Translations under genes and position numbers: made by a program | In this document: positions 27,463 through 35,865 of the stretch, piece by piece | Layout: each line of letters opens with the position of its first letter | How positions within the stretch are numbered: position 1 is the stretch's first letter | Notes under the pieces: model-generated | Database searches by the model: none | The model's input: the letters and a program-made list of their open reading frames with translations, nothing else | Told to the model about the DNA's origin: nothing | Assembly: GCA_020404895.1 (NCBI GenBank) | Contig: JADBWK010000035.1 | Span: 1 to 64,000 of the forward strand | Source of the DNA: Pseudanabaena sp. M085S1SP2A07QC | GTDB taxonomy: Bacteria; Cyanobacteriota; Cyanobacteriia; Pseudanabaenales; Pseudanabaenaceae | Direction of reading: 5' to 3' | Length of the DNA: 64,000 bases

Positions 27463-27858
27463 ATGTCTCTTAGCCCAATCGTTGAAAATATCGCTGGGAT
27501 CCCAGCCTCTGCTCTAGCCTATATTGGCGATGCTGTGTATGAAATGCAAATGCGGTTGCATTATTTACTGCCGCCACGCACAGCCAAACAGTATCACCAG
27601 CTTGTAGTTAGTCAAGTTAGAGCCGAGCAACAAGCAAAACTTCTCGAAAAACTTGATCTCACAGATTTTGAGTCCGATCTAGTAAGACGCGGACGCAATG
27701 CTGCGGGATCTGCTCCACGTAAAGTTGATCCCAAGATTTACCAAAGTGCTACAGGATTTGAAGCTTTGATTGGTTATCTTTACTTAACCGATCGCGATCG
27801 CCTTGACCAAATTTTCATTCAGCTACTTAGCCACATCGATACCCCAGCGCCGCCATGA
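27463..27858 (+). CDS. mrnC: Mini-ribonuclease III
   Basis: 131 residues, the RNase III catalytic domain without the double-stranded RNA-binding domain. The catalytic motif LAYIGDAVYEMQMR lies near the N-terminus, LVRRGRNA in the middle, and GFEALIGYLYL provides the second acidic site. Mini-III processes 23S rRNA precursor ends. The start is ATG 27463. Its stop overlaps the next start by four bases (ATGA), coupling it to rlmB, another 23S rRNA maturation gene. This pairing supports the assignment. Confidence 0.93.
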   Translation: MSLSPIVENIAGIPASALAYIGDAVYEMQMRLHYLLPPRTAKQYHQLVVSQVRAEQQAKLLEKLDLTDFESDLVRRGRNAAGSAPRKVDPKIYQSATGFEALIGYLYLTDRDRLDQIFIQLLSHIDTPAPP

Positions 27859-29396
27859 CAACGCAACCTAGACTAAAATCCAAATCCGACAAGAATTCCG
27901 AGAGAGACGGAGATCGAAATTACGAGAAACGCTCCGACAAGTCTTTTGATAAATATTCAGACAAACGTTCTGATAATCGCTCGGATAGCCGATCTGATCG
28001 CAACACTGGTAAATATACAGATAAACGCACTGACAATCGTACTGATACCCGCTCTGATAGTCGTCCAGAGAGAAGTACTGACCGATCCTTTGACAAACCA
28101 TACAAATCTGATAAGCCTTACAAGTCATCAGATAGAAATTTTGAGAAGCGCTCTGACAGTCGTACTGACTCTAAATATTCAGGAAAATCAGACAAATACT
28201 CAGATCGTCGTCCTGAGAAAAGTTTTGACAAGCCATTTGAGAAGCGTACTGAATCATTTGCTGAGCCAAGATTTGAGCGCAAGTTTGACAAACCCATCGG
28301 CGATAAAAAGTTTGGTGACAAATTCGCTGACAAGAAATTTGGCGATAAAAAGTTTGGTGACAAGAAGTTCGGCGATAAGAAATTTGGCGACAAGAAATTC
28401 GGCGACAAGAAGTTTGAACGGAGCGATCGCCCTGAGAGAGCTGATCGGGGAGCTGATCGTAATTTTGGCGATCGGGATTTCGGAGATCGTAAATTTGATC
28501 GTGATCGTAATTTTGGCGATCGCGATCGTACCGCTATTCCTAATTTTGAACGCCGCTCTCTGCCCCCAGTCTCGCGAAACGTTGATCCCGATGGCGAACT
28601 AGGAATTACCGCGCCAGTTCATAATCCTGAAAATCCTGACATCGTTTATGGTCGCCATGCAGTTGAGGCAGTACTAAATAGCGATCGTAGTATTAATCGC
28701 GTATGGGTAACAGCCCGAATGCGCTATGCTCCAGACTTCTTACCATTGATTAACGAGGCTAAGACGGCAGGAGCAGTGGTCGATGAAGTTGACAATACAA
28801 GACTTGATCGCATCACTGACAATGGCAGGCATCAAGGCATCGCTGTTCAGGTTTCTGCTTATGAATATGCTGACCTAGATGAATTAATTGCCAGTGCTAA
28901 GGCAAAATCGGCACAGCCAGTAATTGTCATTGCTGACGGAATTACCGATCCCCATAATTTGGGGGCGATCATTCGCAGTGCTGCTGCTCTTGGAGCACAT
29001 GCTTTAGTTATCCCTCAACGTCGTGCAGCAGGAATTACTGCTACAGTAGCCAAAGTTGCCGCAGGCACATTAGAAATTCTGCCAGTCGCCCGCGTTGTTA
29101 ATCTCAATCGAGCTCTTGAGAAAATCAAGGAAGCAGGTTTCTGGGTTTATGGAACTATGGCAGGTGCAAGTGAAGCAATTCACAAAGTCAAATTCTCTGG
29201 CGCGATCGCCTTGGTAATCGGCGCAGAAGATGAAGGTCTAAGTCTATCAGTCCAAAAAAATTGTGACTTCCTCGTTTCTATTCCTTTAGAAGGAAAAGTA
29301 GAAAGCTTAAATGCATCAGTTGCGACAGGAATGGCGCTGTACGAGATTTTTAGACAACGTTGGGTTAATACGTTAAACCTGAACAATTTGTCTTGA
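27855..29396 (+). CDS. rlmB: 23S rRNA (guanosine-2'-O)-methyltransferase RlmB with long charged N-terminal tail
   Basis: 513 residues. The last 250 or so are a normal SpoU/TrmH enzyme: PDIVYGRHAVEAVLNS, then NLGAIIRSAAALGAHALVIP, VIGAEDEGLS and SIPLEGKVESLNASVATGMALYE (read in parts), which build the SAM-binding trefoil knot. It methylates the 2'-OH of G2251 (E. coli numbering) in 23S rRNA. The first 265 residues are an Arg/Asp/Ser/Lys-rich disordered tail, beginning with DKxSD-type repeats and including at least six tandem DKKFG units. Such a tail could bind RNA or ribosomes. It is translationally coupled to mrnC. Confidence 0.93.
   Translation: MTTQPRLKSKSDKNSERDGDRNYEKRSDKSFDKYSDKRSDNRSDSRSDRNTGKYTDKRTDNRTDTRSDSRPERSTDRSFDKPYKSDKPYKSSDRNFEKRSDSRTDSKYSGKSDKYSDRRPEKSFDKPFEKRTESFAEPRFERKFDKPIGDKKFGDKFADKKFGDKKFGDKKFGDKKFGDKKFGDKKFERSDRPERADRGADRNFGDRDFGDRKFDRDRNFGDRDRTAIPNFERRSLPPVSRNVDPDGELGITAPVHNPENPDIVYGRHAVEAVLNSDRSINRVWVTARMRYAPDFLPLINEAKTAGAVVDEVDNTRLDRITDNGRHQGIAVQVSAYEYADLDELIASAKAKSAQPVIVIADGITDPHNLGAIIRSAAALGAHALVIPQRRAAGITATVAKVAAGTLEILPVARVVNLNRALEKIKEAGFWVYGTMAGASEAIHKVKFSGAIALVIGAEDEGLSLSVQKNCDFLVSIPLEGKVESLNASVATGMALYEIFRQRWVNTLNLNNLS
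28300..28415 (+). repeat. 15-base tandem repeat coding for DKKFG units
   Basis: A GGCGA(T/C)AA(A/G)AA(A/G)TT(T/C) unit repeats about seven to eight times inside rlmB. The third codon positions vary, so the copies are not fresh identical duplications. Length variation between strains would be expected. Confidence 0.8.
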
Positions 29397-29490
29397 AGTC
29401 ATGTTTTAAGTTATATAAAGATATAGAAAGAAGACTTTAACTTTAAAGTCTTCACATTTACCTAAACCATTCACTTTAACTACGAAAATC

Positions 29491-29787
29491 ATGGGTGGTA
29501 ACTTGTTTAAGAACATTTTTACATCAATTCTCGAAACTGTTGGGTTAGCTGTGTGGATCGAAATTGTTACCGATTCACCACGTTGCACATACTACTTTGG
29601 TCCTTTTATGAGTGAGTCTGAAGCTCACGCTGCAAAAACTGGTTATATCGAAGATCTAGAAACTGAAGGTACTAAGGGGCTTTCTGTAATGGTTAAGCGG
29701 TGTAAACCTGAAAAGCTGACCATTTATGATGATTCACTGGATTTTAAGCTTGACCGTTTTTTTGCATTTAGCGGTCAGACTCTGTAA
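29491..29787 (+). CDS. DUF1816 domain-containing protein
   Basis: 98 residues. The pattern GLAVWIEIVTDSPRCTYYFGPF followed by SEAHAAKTGYIEDLETEGT, read in parts, is DUF1816, a small cyanobacterial family with a CpcD-like flavour sometimes linked to phycobilisomes. The function is unproven. Its position after mrnC-rlmB is, from memory, conserved in other cyanobacteria. The start is ATG 29491. A short terminator hairpin follows the gene. Confidence 0.85.
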   Translation: MGGNLFKNIFTSILETVGLAVWIEIVTDSPRCTYYFGPFMSESEAHAAKTGYIEDLETEGTKGLSVMVKRCKPEKLTIYDDSLDFKLDRFFAFSGQTL

Positions 29788-29807
29788 TCACTAAACTGAT
29801 TAATTAA

Positions 29808-29834
29808 TTAAGGGGCTGAAGCCCCTAATTTTTT
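29808..29834 (+). terminator. Terminator after the DUF1816 gene
   Basis: AGGGGC pairs with GCCCCT around TGAA, followed by AATTTTTT. This is a short rho-independent terminator. Confidence 0.8.
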
Positions 29835-29905
29835 ATGAGATAAATGCATAATAAATATCTAGTGAGAGATTTATTGTTTTTTCAAGAGACTATTTAAGCG
29901 AACAT

Positions 29906-30556
29906 ATGTTATTTGGACTTGGTAAAAAGTTAACTCTTCCCACAGCATCAGATGCTCTTGTGGGAAGATCTTCGGCAATTCCTACTGCATCACATCATTT
30001 TGTAAATGGTAATGCGCTGAAACCTCCTTTCCCTGAAGGTATGGAAACTGCTGTTTTTGGTTTAGGATGCTTTTGGGGAGCGGAACGTAAGTTTTGGCAG
30101 CAAAAAGGTATTTATGTTACCGCTGTCGGCTATGCCGCAGGCTTAACGCCTAATCCGACTTATGAAGAAGTTTGTTCGGGTAGGACTGGTCATAATGAGG
30201 TTGTGCTAGTTGTGTACGATCCCAAAGCAATAAGTTATTCAGATTTACTCAAGGTTTTTTGGGAATCTCATAACCCCACCCAAGGAATGCAACAGGGCAA
30301 TGATAAAGGAACCCAGTATCGTTCAGGCATATATGTGTACAACGATGCCCAAAGAAAACTCGCTGAGGATTCGCGGGAAGTTTATCAGGATGCTCTTAAG
30401 GCTTCAGGGATGAAGCAGGGCATTACGACGGAAATTCGTGATGCTGATGAGTTTTATTACGCTGAGGGCTACCATCAGCAATATCTCGCCAAGAACCCTG
30501 GTGGTTATTGTGGGCTAGGCGGTACAAATGTTTGTTATCCCCCTGTAGCAGTTTAA
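29906..30556 (+). CDS. msrA: Peptide-methionine (S)-S-oxide reductase MsrA
   Basis: 216 residues. MsrA repairs methionine-S-sulfoxide in oxidised proteins. The catalytic Cys55 lies in [11 protein letters not shown]. The [26 protein letters not shown] and [21 protein letters not shown] stretches (read in parts) are typical, as is [18 protein letters not shown] with a resolving Cys near the C-terminus. An N-terminal extension of about 45 residues precedes the core, as in other cyanobacterial MsrA proteins. The start is ATG 29906. A strong terminator follows. Confidence 0.96.
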   Translation: MLFGLGKKLTLPTASDALVGRSSAIPTASHHFVNGNALKPPFPEGMETAVFGLGCFWGAERKFWQQKGIYVTAVGYAAGLTPNPTYEEVCSGRTGHNEVVLVVYDPKAISYSDLLKVFWESHNPTQGMQQGNDKGTQYRSGIYVYNDAQRKLAEDSREVYQDALKASGMKQGITTEIRDADEFYYAEGYHQQYLAKNPGGYCGLGGTNVCYPPVAV

Positions 30557-30566
30557 AAAATAAATT

Positions 30567-30609
30567 AAAAAATAAAAATGCAGCGCGAAGCGCTGCATTT
30601 TTATTTTTT
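30567..30609. terminator. Bidirectional terminator after msrA
   Basis: A 20-base arm ending ATGCAGCGC pairs with GCGCTGCAT and its T-rich tail around the loop GAA. It lies between convergent genes and can serve both. Confidence 0.85.
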
Positions 30610-30630
30610 AATTTAGGCGGCTCTGCCGAC

Positions 30631-31908
30631 TCAATTATTCTCTATAGCATTAATCACTATTGCGGCTAGTTTACTCGCTGCTCCTACTTCTCCACATACA
30701 GCTTTTAGGCGATCGCGCATTTTGCTAAGTTCATCTGGGCGATCGAGATAAGACAAAATTTCTGTAGCAACTTGAGTCGGTATGAGCTTTCCCCAAAGCT
30801 CTGGCACGATCGCTTCACCAGCCCAAATATTCGGCCAAGCTAATAACTGACCTCTTTTTTGAATTTGTGAAATTAGCACTGCGTTAATTAAAGTGCCTAA
30901 ACCCTTACCTAAAAGTGGTGCAGATGCAATTAGACCTAGCAATCCATCCCATCCCACTTTGGTGTCCGCAAAATTGGTAGGCAAAAGAACTAGCATAGGT
31001 TGATTGAGAGCTGCTAGCTCCGCAGTATTAGCACCGACAGTGGTAATGCAGAGTTGGCTGCTTTTGATGAAGTTATGGGCGGGGAATTCGCGATGGATCT
31101 TAATGATAGTCCCTTTGGCAGTTACTAAATTTCCATCAAATATATTGGCTGTCGCCCCATCACTATCGGCAGTAGGAAAGCTAATTTGAGTGTATTGAGC
31201 TAAGGTTTCGGGGGTAGTCGTTGGGGCAAGGATGATTGCTAATTCCAAATCAGGGCGTTTTTGATGGAGAATATCAGCGATCGCAACAACTAGAGGTGCT
31301 CCGACCTGTAGTTTATGTCCTTTGGAACCAGGCATAAAGCAAATTCTATTAGCAGGTAATGAGTTGCTCAATGTCTCTTCTTGATTTGATTGATCAATCA
31401 TCAAATCCCCAATTATTGTTGCTTTAGCTCGAAATTCTGTTGGGATCTTATCGAAAACTGCCTGATTGCGTACTGCGAACAAATCTACCCAGCGACACCA
31501 TCGGGCTTCCCATTCTGCATAAATCAAAGTTTTGTAACCAAGGCGCTTGGCGATCGCGATCGCGAAAAACTGATCTCCACCCAAAAAAACTACGATCCCT
31601 TGTTTTGCCCATTCCCAGTTAGGGGTTCTGCCCCACAATAAAAAATCAAAAAACTGCTCCTGTGACAATACCCGATCTACATTCGGAAAACTTTGGGCAA
31701 GTTGGGCTTCCCGTCCACTGGCATTTTGGCATGGTGAGAGGGAGATCGAGATGCGTGTTTTTTGAAAATTAGTTAAGTCTGGCTGCGATCGCTGTGCTAT
31801 GTCTAAGGCTTTAAGAAAGGGAAATACCCATGTCGTTAACTCCCCAGGAGCATTCGACAGAATTAAAATATCTGTGCAAATATCCTTAGTCTCAGGAATG
31901 TTAGCCAT
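30631..31908 (-). CDS. LpxB-related glycosyltransferase (lipid-A-disaccharide synthase-related)
   Basis: About 425 residues from ATG 31908; an in-frame ATG at 31923 lies within a palindrome and is less likely. ILILSNAPGELTTWVFPFLKAL resembles the LpxB start, and FMPGSKGHKLQVGAPLVVAIAD matches its nucleotide-sugar region. SSQLCITTVGANTAELAALNQPMLVLLP is the typical GT19/GT-B donor-site strand. A canonical lpxB is encoded separately at 35866, so this is a diverged cyanobacterial paralogue of unknown acceptor. It is probably peripheral to the inner membrane. Function beyond glycosyl transfer is inference. Confidence 0.75.
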   Translation of the reverse strand: MANIPETKDICTDILILSNAPGELTTWVFPFLKALDIAQRSQPDLTNFQKTRISISLSPCQNASGREAQLAQSFPNVDRVLSQEQFFDFLLWGRTPNWEWAKQGIVVFLGGDQFFAIAIAKRLGYKTLIYAEWEARWCRWVDLFAVRNQAVFDKIPTEFRAKATIIGDLMIDQSNQEETLSNSLPANRICFMPGSKGHKLQVGAPLVVAIADILHQKRPDLELAIILAPTTTPETLAQYTQISFPTADSDGATANIFDGNLVTAKGTIIKIHREFPAHNFIKSSQLCITTVGANTAELAALNQPMLVLLPTNFADTKVGWDGLLGLIASAPLLGKGLGTLINAVLISQIQKRGQLLAWPNIWAGEAIVPELWGKLIPTQVATEILSYLDRPDELSKMRDRLKAVCGEVGAASKLAAIVINAIENN

Positions 31909-31915
31909 TGTCAGT

Positions 31916-31968
31916 AAACCCATAAAGTAGAGACAGCAAGTTTCTCGCTGTCTCTACTTTATGGGTTT
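31916..31968. repeat. 22-bp-armed palindrome with AAACCCA/TGGGTTT ends
   Basis: Arms 31916-31937 and 31947-31968 pair exactly around AAGTTTCTC. The ends match those at 3342 and 35712 while the inner arm is unique. It lies immediately upstream of the LpxB-like start. Confidence 0.8.
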
Positions 31969-31999
31969 GAGTAGCTATGCACAATGAAATATAAAAAAT

Positions 32000-32038
32000 A
32001 AAATCCGTACTGCCCACTACGTGGGCAGTACGGATTTT
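32000..32038. repeat. 18-bp-armed palindrome
   Basis: AAAATCCGTACTGCCCAC (32000-32017) pairs exactly with 32021-32038 around TAC. It lies in the divergent gap between the LpxB-like gene and btpA, where no terminator is expected. Confidence 0.8.
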
Positions 32039-32189
32039 GCCTCTGGGTTTTTAATTGGACTGAGGTACTTACTTGCCAGAAATTGAAATGACGAGATCGA
32101 ATTCACGATAAAATTATGCACTCATAATCAAGTTAAATTAAAAGCTAGTCACTCAGCTTTTTACTCAAATTTTTATAAACGTCACGCAT

Positions 32190-33056
32190 GTGGATTTAAG
32201 TAGTTTATTTGATACGCCAAAGCCCGTTATTGGGGTCATCCATCTTTTGCCGTTGCCTACTTCGCCGCGTTGGGGGAGCAGCCTTAAAGAGGTCATTGAT
32301 CGTGCTGAGCAGGAAGCTACAGCACTTGCCGCAGGTGGTGTACATGGAATTATCGTAGAAAATTTTTTTGATGCTCCGTTTACGAAAGATCGCGTTGATC
32401 CTGCGGTAGTGAGTTCCATGAGCCTAGTTGTCCATCGCGTCAAGCAGATGGTTGGCGTTCCTGTAGGCATCAATGTCTTAAGGAATGATGGTCATAGTGC
32501 CTTAGCGATCGCTTCCTGTGTTGGGGCTAAGTTTATTCGGGTCAATGTCCTGATGGGCGTAATGGCAACTGATCAAGGCATTATCGAAGGTGATGCTTAC
32601 AAACTTTTGCGCTATCGCCGTGAACTTGGCTCAGATGTAAAAATCTTTGCTGATGTTTTGGTGAAGCATGCTCAACCCATTTCCGTTCCGCAGATTTCCG
32701 CAGCAGTCCACGATACGATTCATCGAGGACTTGCCGATGCGGTGATCTTGTCTGGATGGGCAACGGGACATCCGCCGACATCAGAAGATCTTAAGGAAGC
32801 AAAAATTGCTTGTGGTGATACTCCTCTATTTGTTGGCTCTGGAGCAACATGGGATAATGTATCGCAGTTGATGGAATATGCTGACGGTGTAATTGTCTCT
32901 AGCTCACTCAAACGTAATGGTCAGATCCAGCAGGCGATCGATCCGATCAGGGTTAGCCGATTTGTCGATGCGGTACGGTTAGATATTGCCAATAAAAAAA
33001 ATAAACATATTGCCGAAGAGCAAATATTGCGATCGCCGCCGATATCGATTGGATAA
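32190..33056 (+). CDS. btpA: Photosystem I biogenesis protein BtpA
   Basis: 288 residues. BtpA is a thylakoid-associated TIM-barrel-like protein that stabilises photosystem I reaction-centre proteins in cyanobacteria. The N-terminus PVIGVIHLLPLPTSPRWG, the GGVHGIIVENFFDAPF segment and VGVPVGINVLRNDGHSALAIA are family hallmarks. The start is GTG at 32190; an overlapping ATG at 32188 is in a different frame and ends after three codons. It is followed closely by the VKOR-thioredoxin gene, though with a short gap. Confidence 0.95.
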   Translation: MDLSSLFDTPKPVIGVIHLLPLPTSPRWGSSLKEVIDRAEQEATALAAGGVHGIIVENFFDAPFTKDRVDPAVVSSMSLVVHRVKQMVGVPVGINVLRNDGHSALAIASCVGAKFIRVNVLMGVMATDQGIIEGDAYKLLRYRRELGSDVKIFADVLVKHAQPISVPQISAAVHDTIHRGLADAVILSGWATGHPPTSEDLKEAKIACGDTPLFVGSGATWDNVSQLMEYADGVIVSSSLKRNGQIQQAIDPIRVSRFVDAVRLDIANKKNKHIAEEQILRSPPISIG

Positions 33057-33126
33057 AATCTATAAAATAAAAACTAGATGCGCATAACACCTCTCGTTAC
33101 AAATCTATTTAGTAGGCAGGTACAAA

Positions 33127-34026
33127 TTGTCAGGAACAGCTACAAGAAAACGATCTGAGCCTTGGTTGCATCGGTGGTCGCGCCCTGCGATCGTCGTTTT
33201 GTCTCTATTTGGCTTTTCTCTGGTAACTTATTTGACTGTAACTCACTTTTTTGGGCAAAAAATCGCACTCTGCGATGTCCAAGGCAGTGGCTGTGACTTA
33301 GTGCTAAGTAGTGAATACGCCAAGATTTTTGGTATTCCTCTGACAATTTTTGGTGGTTTGGGCTATCTCACCATAGGATTCTTGGCGGGATTGCCCTTGA
33401 TTCTCAAGAAAGATGATCCTAAGGATCAAGCGCAAATCAAGGAAGTAGCAAATTTCTTGCTATTTATGGTGTCCTCGTCAACTTTTGTCTTTAGTGGCTA
33501 CCTGATGTATCTACTAGCATCGGGACAGATTGGGGGACAGCCTCAGGTGTGTCTCTATTGCATATCTTCCGCTGTGACCATGACGACAATTTGGTTACTC
33601 ACAGTATTTGGTAATGCTTGGAAAGATGTGGGCAATCTCTTCTTCACAGGTGCGATTGTAGCGATCGTGACGCTAACGGGAACTTTAGTTGTTTATGGTA
33701 GCCAAGGTAAACTCGCAGCTCAGAGTAATTCGTTTGCAGGACGATTAGCCCAGCATTTAACTGCAACTAATGCCAAGATGTACGGAGCATATTGGTGTCC
33801 GCATTGTATAGACCAGAAGAACAAGTTTGGCGAAGCTCAAAAGTTAGTTCCCTATGTCGAATGTGCCCCTAATGCTCCTAATGGGGTAAAGTCACAAACT
33901 GCATTGTGTGAACAAAAAGGGATTAAGGGATTTCCTACTTGGGAGATCAATGGCAAAATGCTTTCAGGCGAGCGTACTTTAGATGAATTAGCAAATGAGT
34001 CGGGCTATACAGGCGATCGCAAATAA
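33127..34026 (+). CDS. Vitamin K epoxide reductase (VKOR)-thioredoxin fusion
   Basis: 299 residues. The VKOR half has four to five membrane helices, the loop cysteines C49 and C56 (CDVQGSGC) and the active-site CLYC at 142-145. The C-terminal thioredoxin-like domain has CPHC at 224-227 and a KGFPTWEING cis-Pro region. In cyanobacteria this fusion oxidises periplasmic or lumenal proteins, replacing DsbA/DsbB, and passes electrons to quinone. The start is TTG at 33127, preceded by AGGCAGGT. It follows btpA by 70 bases on the same strand. Confidence 0.93.
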   Translation: MSGTATRKRSEPWLHRWSRPAIVVLSLFGFSLVTYLTVTHFFGQKIALCDVQGSGCDLVLSSEYAKIFGIPLTIFGGLGYLTIGFLAGLPLILKKDDPKDQAQIKEVANFLLFMVSSSTFVFSGYLMYLLASGQIGGQPQVCLYCISSAVTMTTIWLLTVFGNAWKDVGNLFFTGAIVAIVTLTGTLVVYGSQGKLAAQSNSFAGRLAQHLTATNAKMYGAYWCPHCIDQKNKFGEAQKLVPYVECAPNAPNGVKSQTALCEQKGIKGFPTWEINGKMLSGERTLDELANESGYTGDRK

Positions 34027-34030
34027 TCTC

Positions 34031-34063
34031 AAAAAAAGAGAGCGCTTAGCGCTCTCTTTTTTT
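34031..34063. terminator. Bidirectional terminator after the VKOR gene
   Basis: AAAAAAAGAGAGCGCT pairs with AGCGCTCTCTTTTTTT around one base. It lies between convergent genes and includes part of the stop codon of the minus-strand gene. Confidence 0.9.
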
Positions 34064-34898
34064 ATAAATTCCAATAATTTGCTCTTTCTTTGAGCCAGCC
34101 ATTTTTGCGCCATTTCTCGACAATATCAAATACCCGATCACGTAAGTCTAGATGTTGTAAACCACGCGGCAATGCGATCGCCAAACTATGAACTGCCAAA
34201 GGTTGTCCAATGATTGCAAAATCAGGATGATCTTTTAGCCATTGCATGAGACTGGTGCTATCGCCAACAAAAGCCTTGATTTTGCCAGATTGCAGAGCCT
34301 CTAAGCCGTCAGAATAAGAACTTGCACCTATAATCGCTGCTTTGGAAAATTGAGATTGGATCGCGGCGATCGCTGCCGAATTTTTAAGAACACCAATGGC
34401 AACGGGCTGGGCGAGATCCTGAATAGCTAAGCCCCGCTTCGCGATCACGATCGTGCTGTCGGTGTAATAGGGCAAAGAAAAATCGACTAGGCGCGAACGA
34501 TTTGTGGTGACTGTGATTTGGGCGATCGCTAGGTCAACTTGATTGTTTTGTAATGCGGATAGGCGATCGCGATTTTTTAACGGGACTAACTCTATCGGAA
34601 TGTTTAGTTCCTTCGCCAATTCACGGGCAATATCAATTTCTAGCCCTGATAAGTTACCACTGCGATCTCGAAATCCTAGGGGTGGCAAATTATCTTTGAC
34701 CCCAATAATTAGCTTGCCTCGGTTTTTAATTTTATCAAGAGTATTTATTTCTGGGGTGATAGCTGCGTTTGTTTCTGCGGCGATCGCTAGATTTGCTACA
34801 TGACTTGGCTGAATAAACTTGAAATGATTTCCCCCATCGAAAAAGGAAATCATCGCGATCGTTGCTAAGGCAAAAGTCCCAATCTGAATCTTTTTCAC
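34062..34898 (-). CDS. Family 3 extracellular solute-binding protein (amino-acid type)
   Basis: 278 residues with an N-terminal signal segment (MKKIQIGTFALATIAMISFF). The core is a bacterial periplasmic binding protein of family 3: LDKIKNRGKLIIGVKDNLPPLGF, LSGLEIDIARELAKELN, QVDLAIAQITVTTNRSRLVDFS (read in parts). Such proteins capture polar amino acids or other small ligands for an ABC importer. No permease or ATPase lies beside it; the LivF at 2641 belongs to a different transporter class. The ligand is unknown. The start is ATG 34898. Confidence 0.87.
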   Translation of the reverse strand: MKKIQIGTFALATIAMISFFDGGNHFKFIQPSHVANLAIAAETNAAITPEINTLDKIKNRGKLIIGVKDNLPPLGFRDRSGNLSGLEIDIARELAKELNIPIELVPLKNRDRLSALQNNQVDLAIAQITVTTNRSRLVDFSLPYYTDSTIVIAKRGLAIQDLAQPVAIGVLKNSAAIAAIQSQFSKAAIIGASSYSDGLEALQSGKIKAFVGDSTSLMQWLKDHPDFAIIGQPLAVHSLAIALPRGLQHLDLRDRVFDIVEKWRKNGWLKERANYWNL

Positions 34899-34920
34899 AC
34901 AGCCTCCCTAAAATCTCGCA

Positions 34921-34959
34921 AAAGAAAAAAGCGGCGCTCAGCGCCGCTTTTTTCTTTTT
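34921..34959 (-). terminator. Terminator after rplT
   Basis: AAAAGAAAAAAGCGGCGCT pairs with 34941-34959 around a single base. On the minus strand it gives a GC-rich stem plus T-run, just after the rplT stop codon. Confidence 0.9.
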
Positions 34960-34962
34960 TGT

Positions 34963-35316
34963 TTATGCGATCGCTTTTGCTTTTTCCACGATCGCGGAAA
35001 AAGCATCAGGATCAAGTATCGCAATCTGAGAAAGCATCTTACGATTGATCTCAATATTAGATTTCTTTAGCAACCCAGCGAATTTGCTATAGCTCAAACC
35101 TTGTTGGCGAGCCGCAGCATTAATGCGGGTAATCCAGAGACTACGAAAATCGCGCTTCTTCTTACGGCGATCGCGGTAGGCATTACGCAGAGCTTTCATT
35201 ACCTGCTGGTTAGCAGTGCGGAACAGCTTAGAGTGCGATCCGCGAAAGCCCTTGGCTAATTTCAGTACTTTGTTGCGGCGCTTCCTAGCTACGTTACCGC
35301 GTTTTACTCTCGTCAT
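34963..35316 (-). CDS. rplT: 50S ribosomal protein L20
   Basis: 117 residues, exact family length. The basic N-terminus [20 protein letters not shown] and the [23 protein letters not shown] stretch (read in parts) identify bL20, which binds 23S rRNA and is required early in 50S assembly. It lies 72 bases after rpmI on the same strand, the usual rpmI-rplT order; infC is not adjacent. The start is ATG 35316. Confidence 0.98.
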   Translation of the reverse strand: MTRVKRGNVARKRRNKVLKLAKGFRGSHSKLFRTANQQVMKALRNAYRDRRKKKRDFRSLWITRINAAARQQGLSYSKFAGLLKKSNIEINRKMLSQIAILDPDAFSAIVEKAKAIA

Positions 35317-35388
35317 GGCAGTTCGTTAATTATCGTTAAAGTCGGTTATTTTCACTTCTAGCAATGTCTATCTCATCGATAACAATTA

Positions 35389-35586
35389 CTAGGCGTAAGG
35401 CATCATTGCACTTACTCTGTCATTATCAGTCTCATCAACTATAGCCATCTTACCCAATCTGCTCTTACGAACAGTTGGTTTATGCTCTAGTAGGTGATTG
35501 CGACCAGCGTGGCGGCGAGCAAACTTGCCGCTACCCGTCACCTTGAATCGCTTGGCGGCAGATTTACGAGTTTTGAGCTTAGGCAC
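35389..35586 (-). CDS. rpmI: 50S ribosomal protein L35
   Basis: 65 residues, normal for bL35. [20 protein letters not shown] at the start and [14 protein letters not shown] in the middle are characteristic. It starts with GTG at 35586, preceded by AGAAAGAA as a possible ribosome binding site. It is the first gene of the rpmI-rplT pair. Confidence 0.97.
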   Translation of the reverse strand: MPKLKTRKSAAKRFKVTGSGKFARRHAGRNHLLEHKPTVRKSRLGKMAIVDETDNDRVSAMMPYA

Positions 35587-35680
35587 TTCTTTCTAGTCCA
35601 AATTTTTGACCTTTACGAGTGTACCATAAGCAAATGCAATATATTTCATTTAGTATAAAATTCCAGCAATTGTCCTTTTA

Positions 35681-35795
35681 TAGCTGTTGCCAGTCACGCT
35701 TAGGACAACATAAAACCCAGTCATAGAGTTTGCGCTGCTTTGCAGCGCAAACTCTATGACTGGGTTTTATGTCCTGATACACTTGGCGACAGTTA
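35681..35795. repeat. MITE-like element with AAAACCCA hairpin, distant relative of the 108-bp element
   Basis: Imperfect outer inverted repeats (TAGCTGTTGCCAG and its partner near 35782-35795) surround AGGACA/TGTCCT and a perfect 27-bp-armed hairpin (35712-35738 and 35742-35768, loop TTT). The AGGACA...AAAACCCA / TGGGTTTTATGTCCT frame is shared with the elements at 38370, 45095 and 51651, but the inner arm differs. It lies in the gap upstream of lpxB. Confidence 0.65.
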
Positions 35796-35865
35796 TTAAA
35801 ACTGATTTTAAATTTTTCTGCGTCGTAGACACAGAAAAATTTAAAATCGAGTTCATTAGACCTCT

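Noticed and set aside
28300-28415. CRISPR-like periodic repeat
   Set aside because: The 15-base period is in frame, codes for DKKFG and has no spacers.
27946-28602. 218-codon plus-strand frame and several minus-strand frames over the rlmB tail
   Set aside because: They arise from the repetitive GAT/AAG-rich tail and show only repetitive residues; the rlmB frame continues into a real enzyme.
32188-32199. ATG at 32188 as the btpA start
   Set aside because: That frame stops after three codons; the GTG at 32190 opens the conserved protein.
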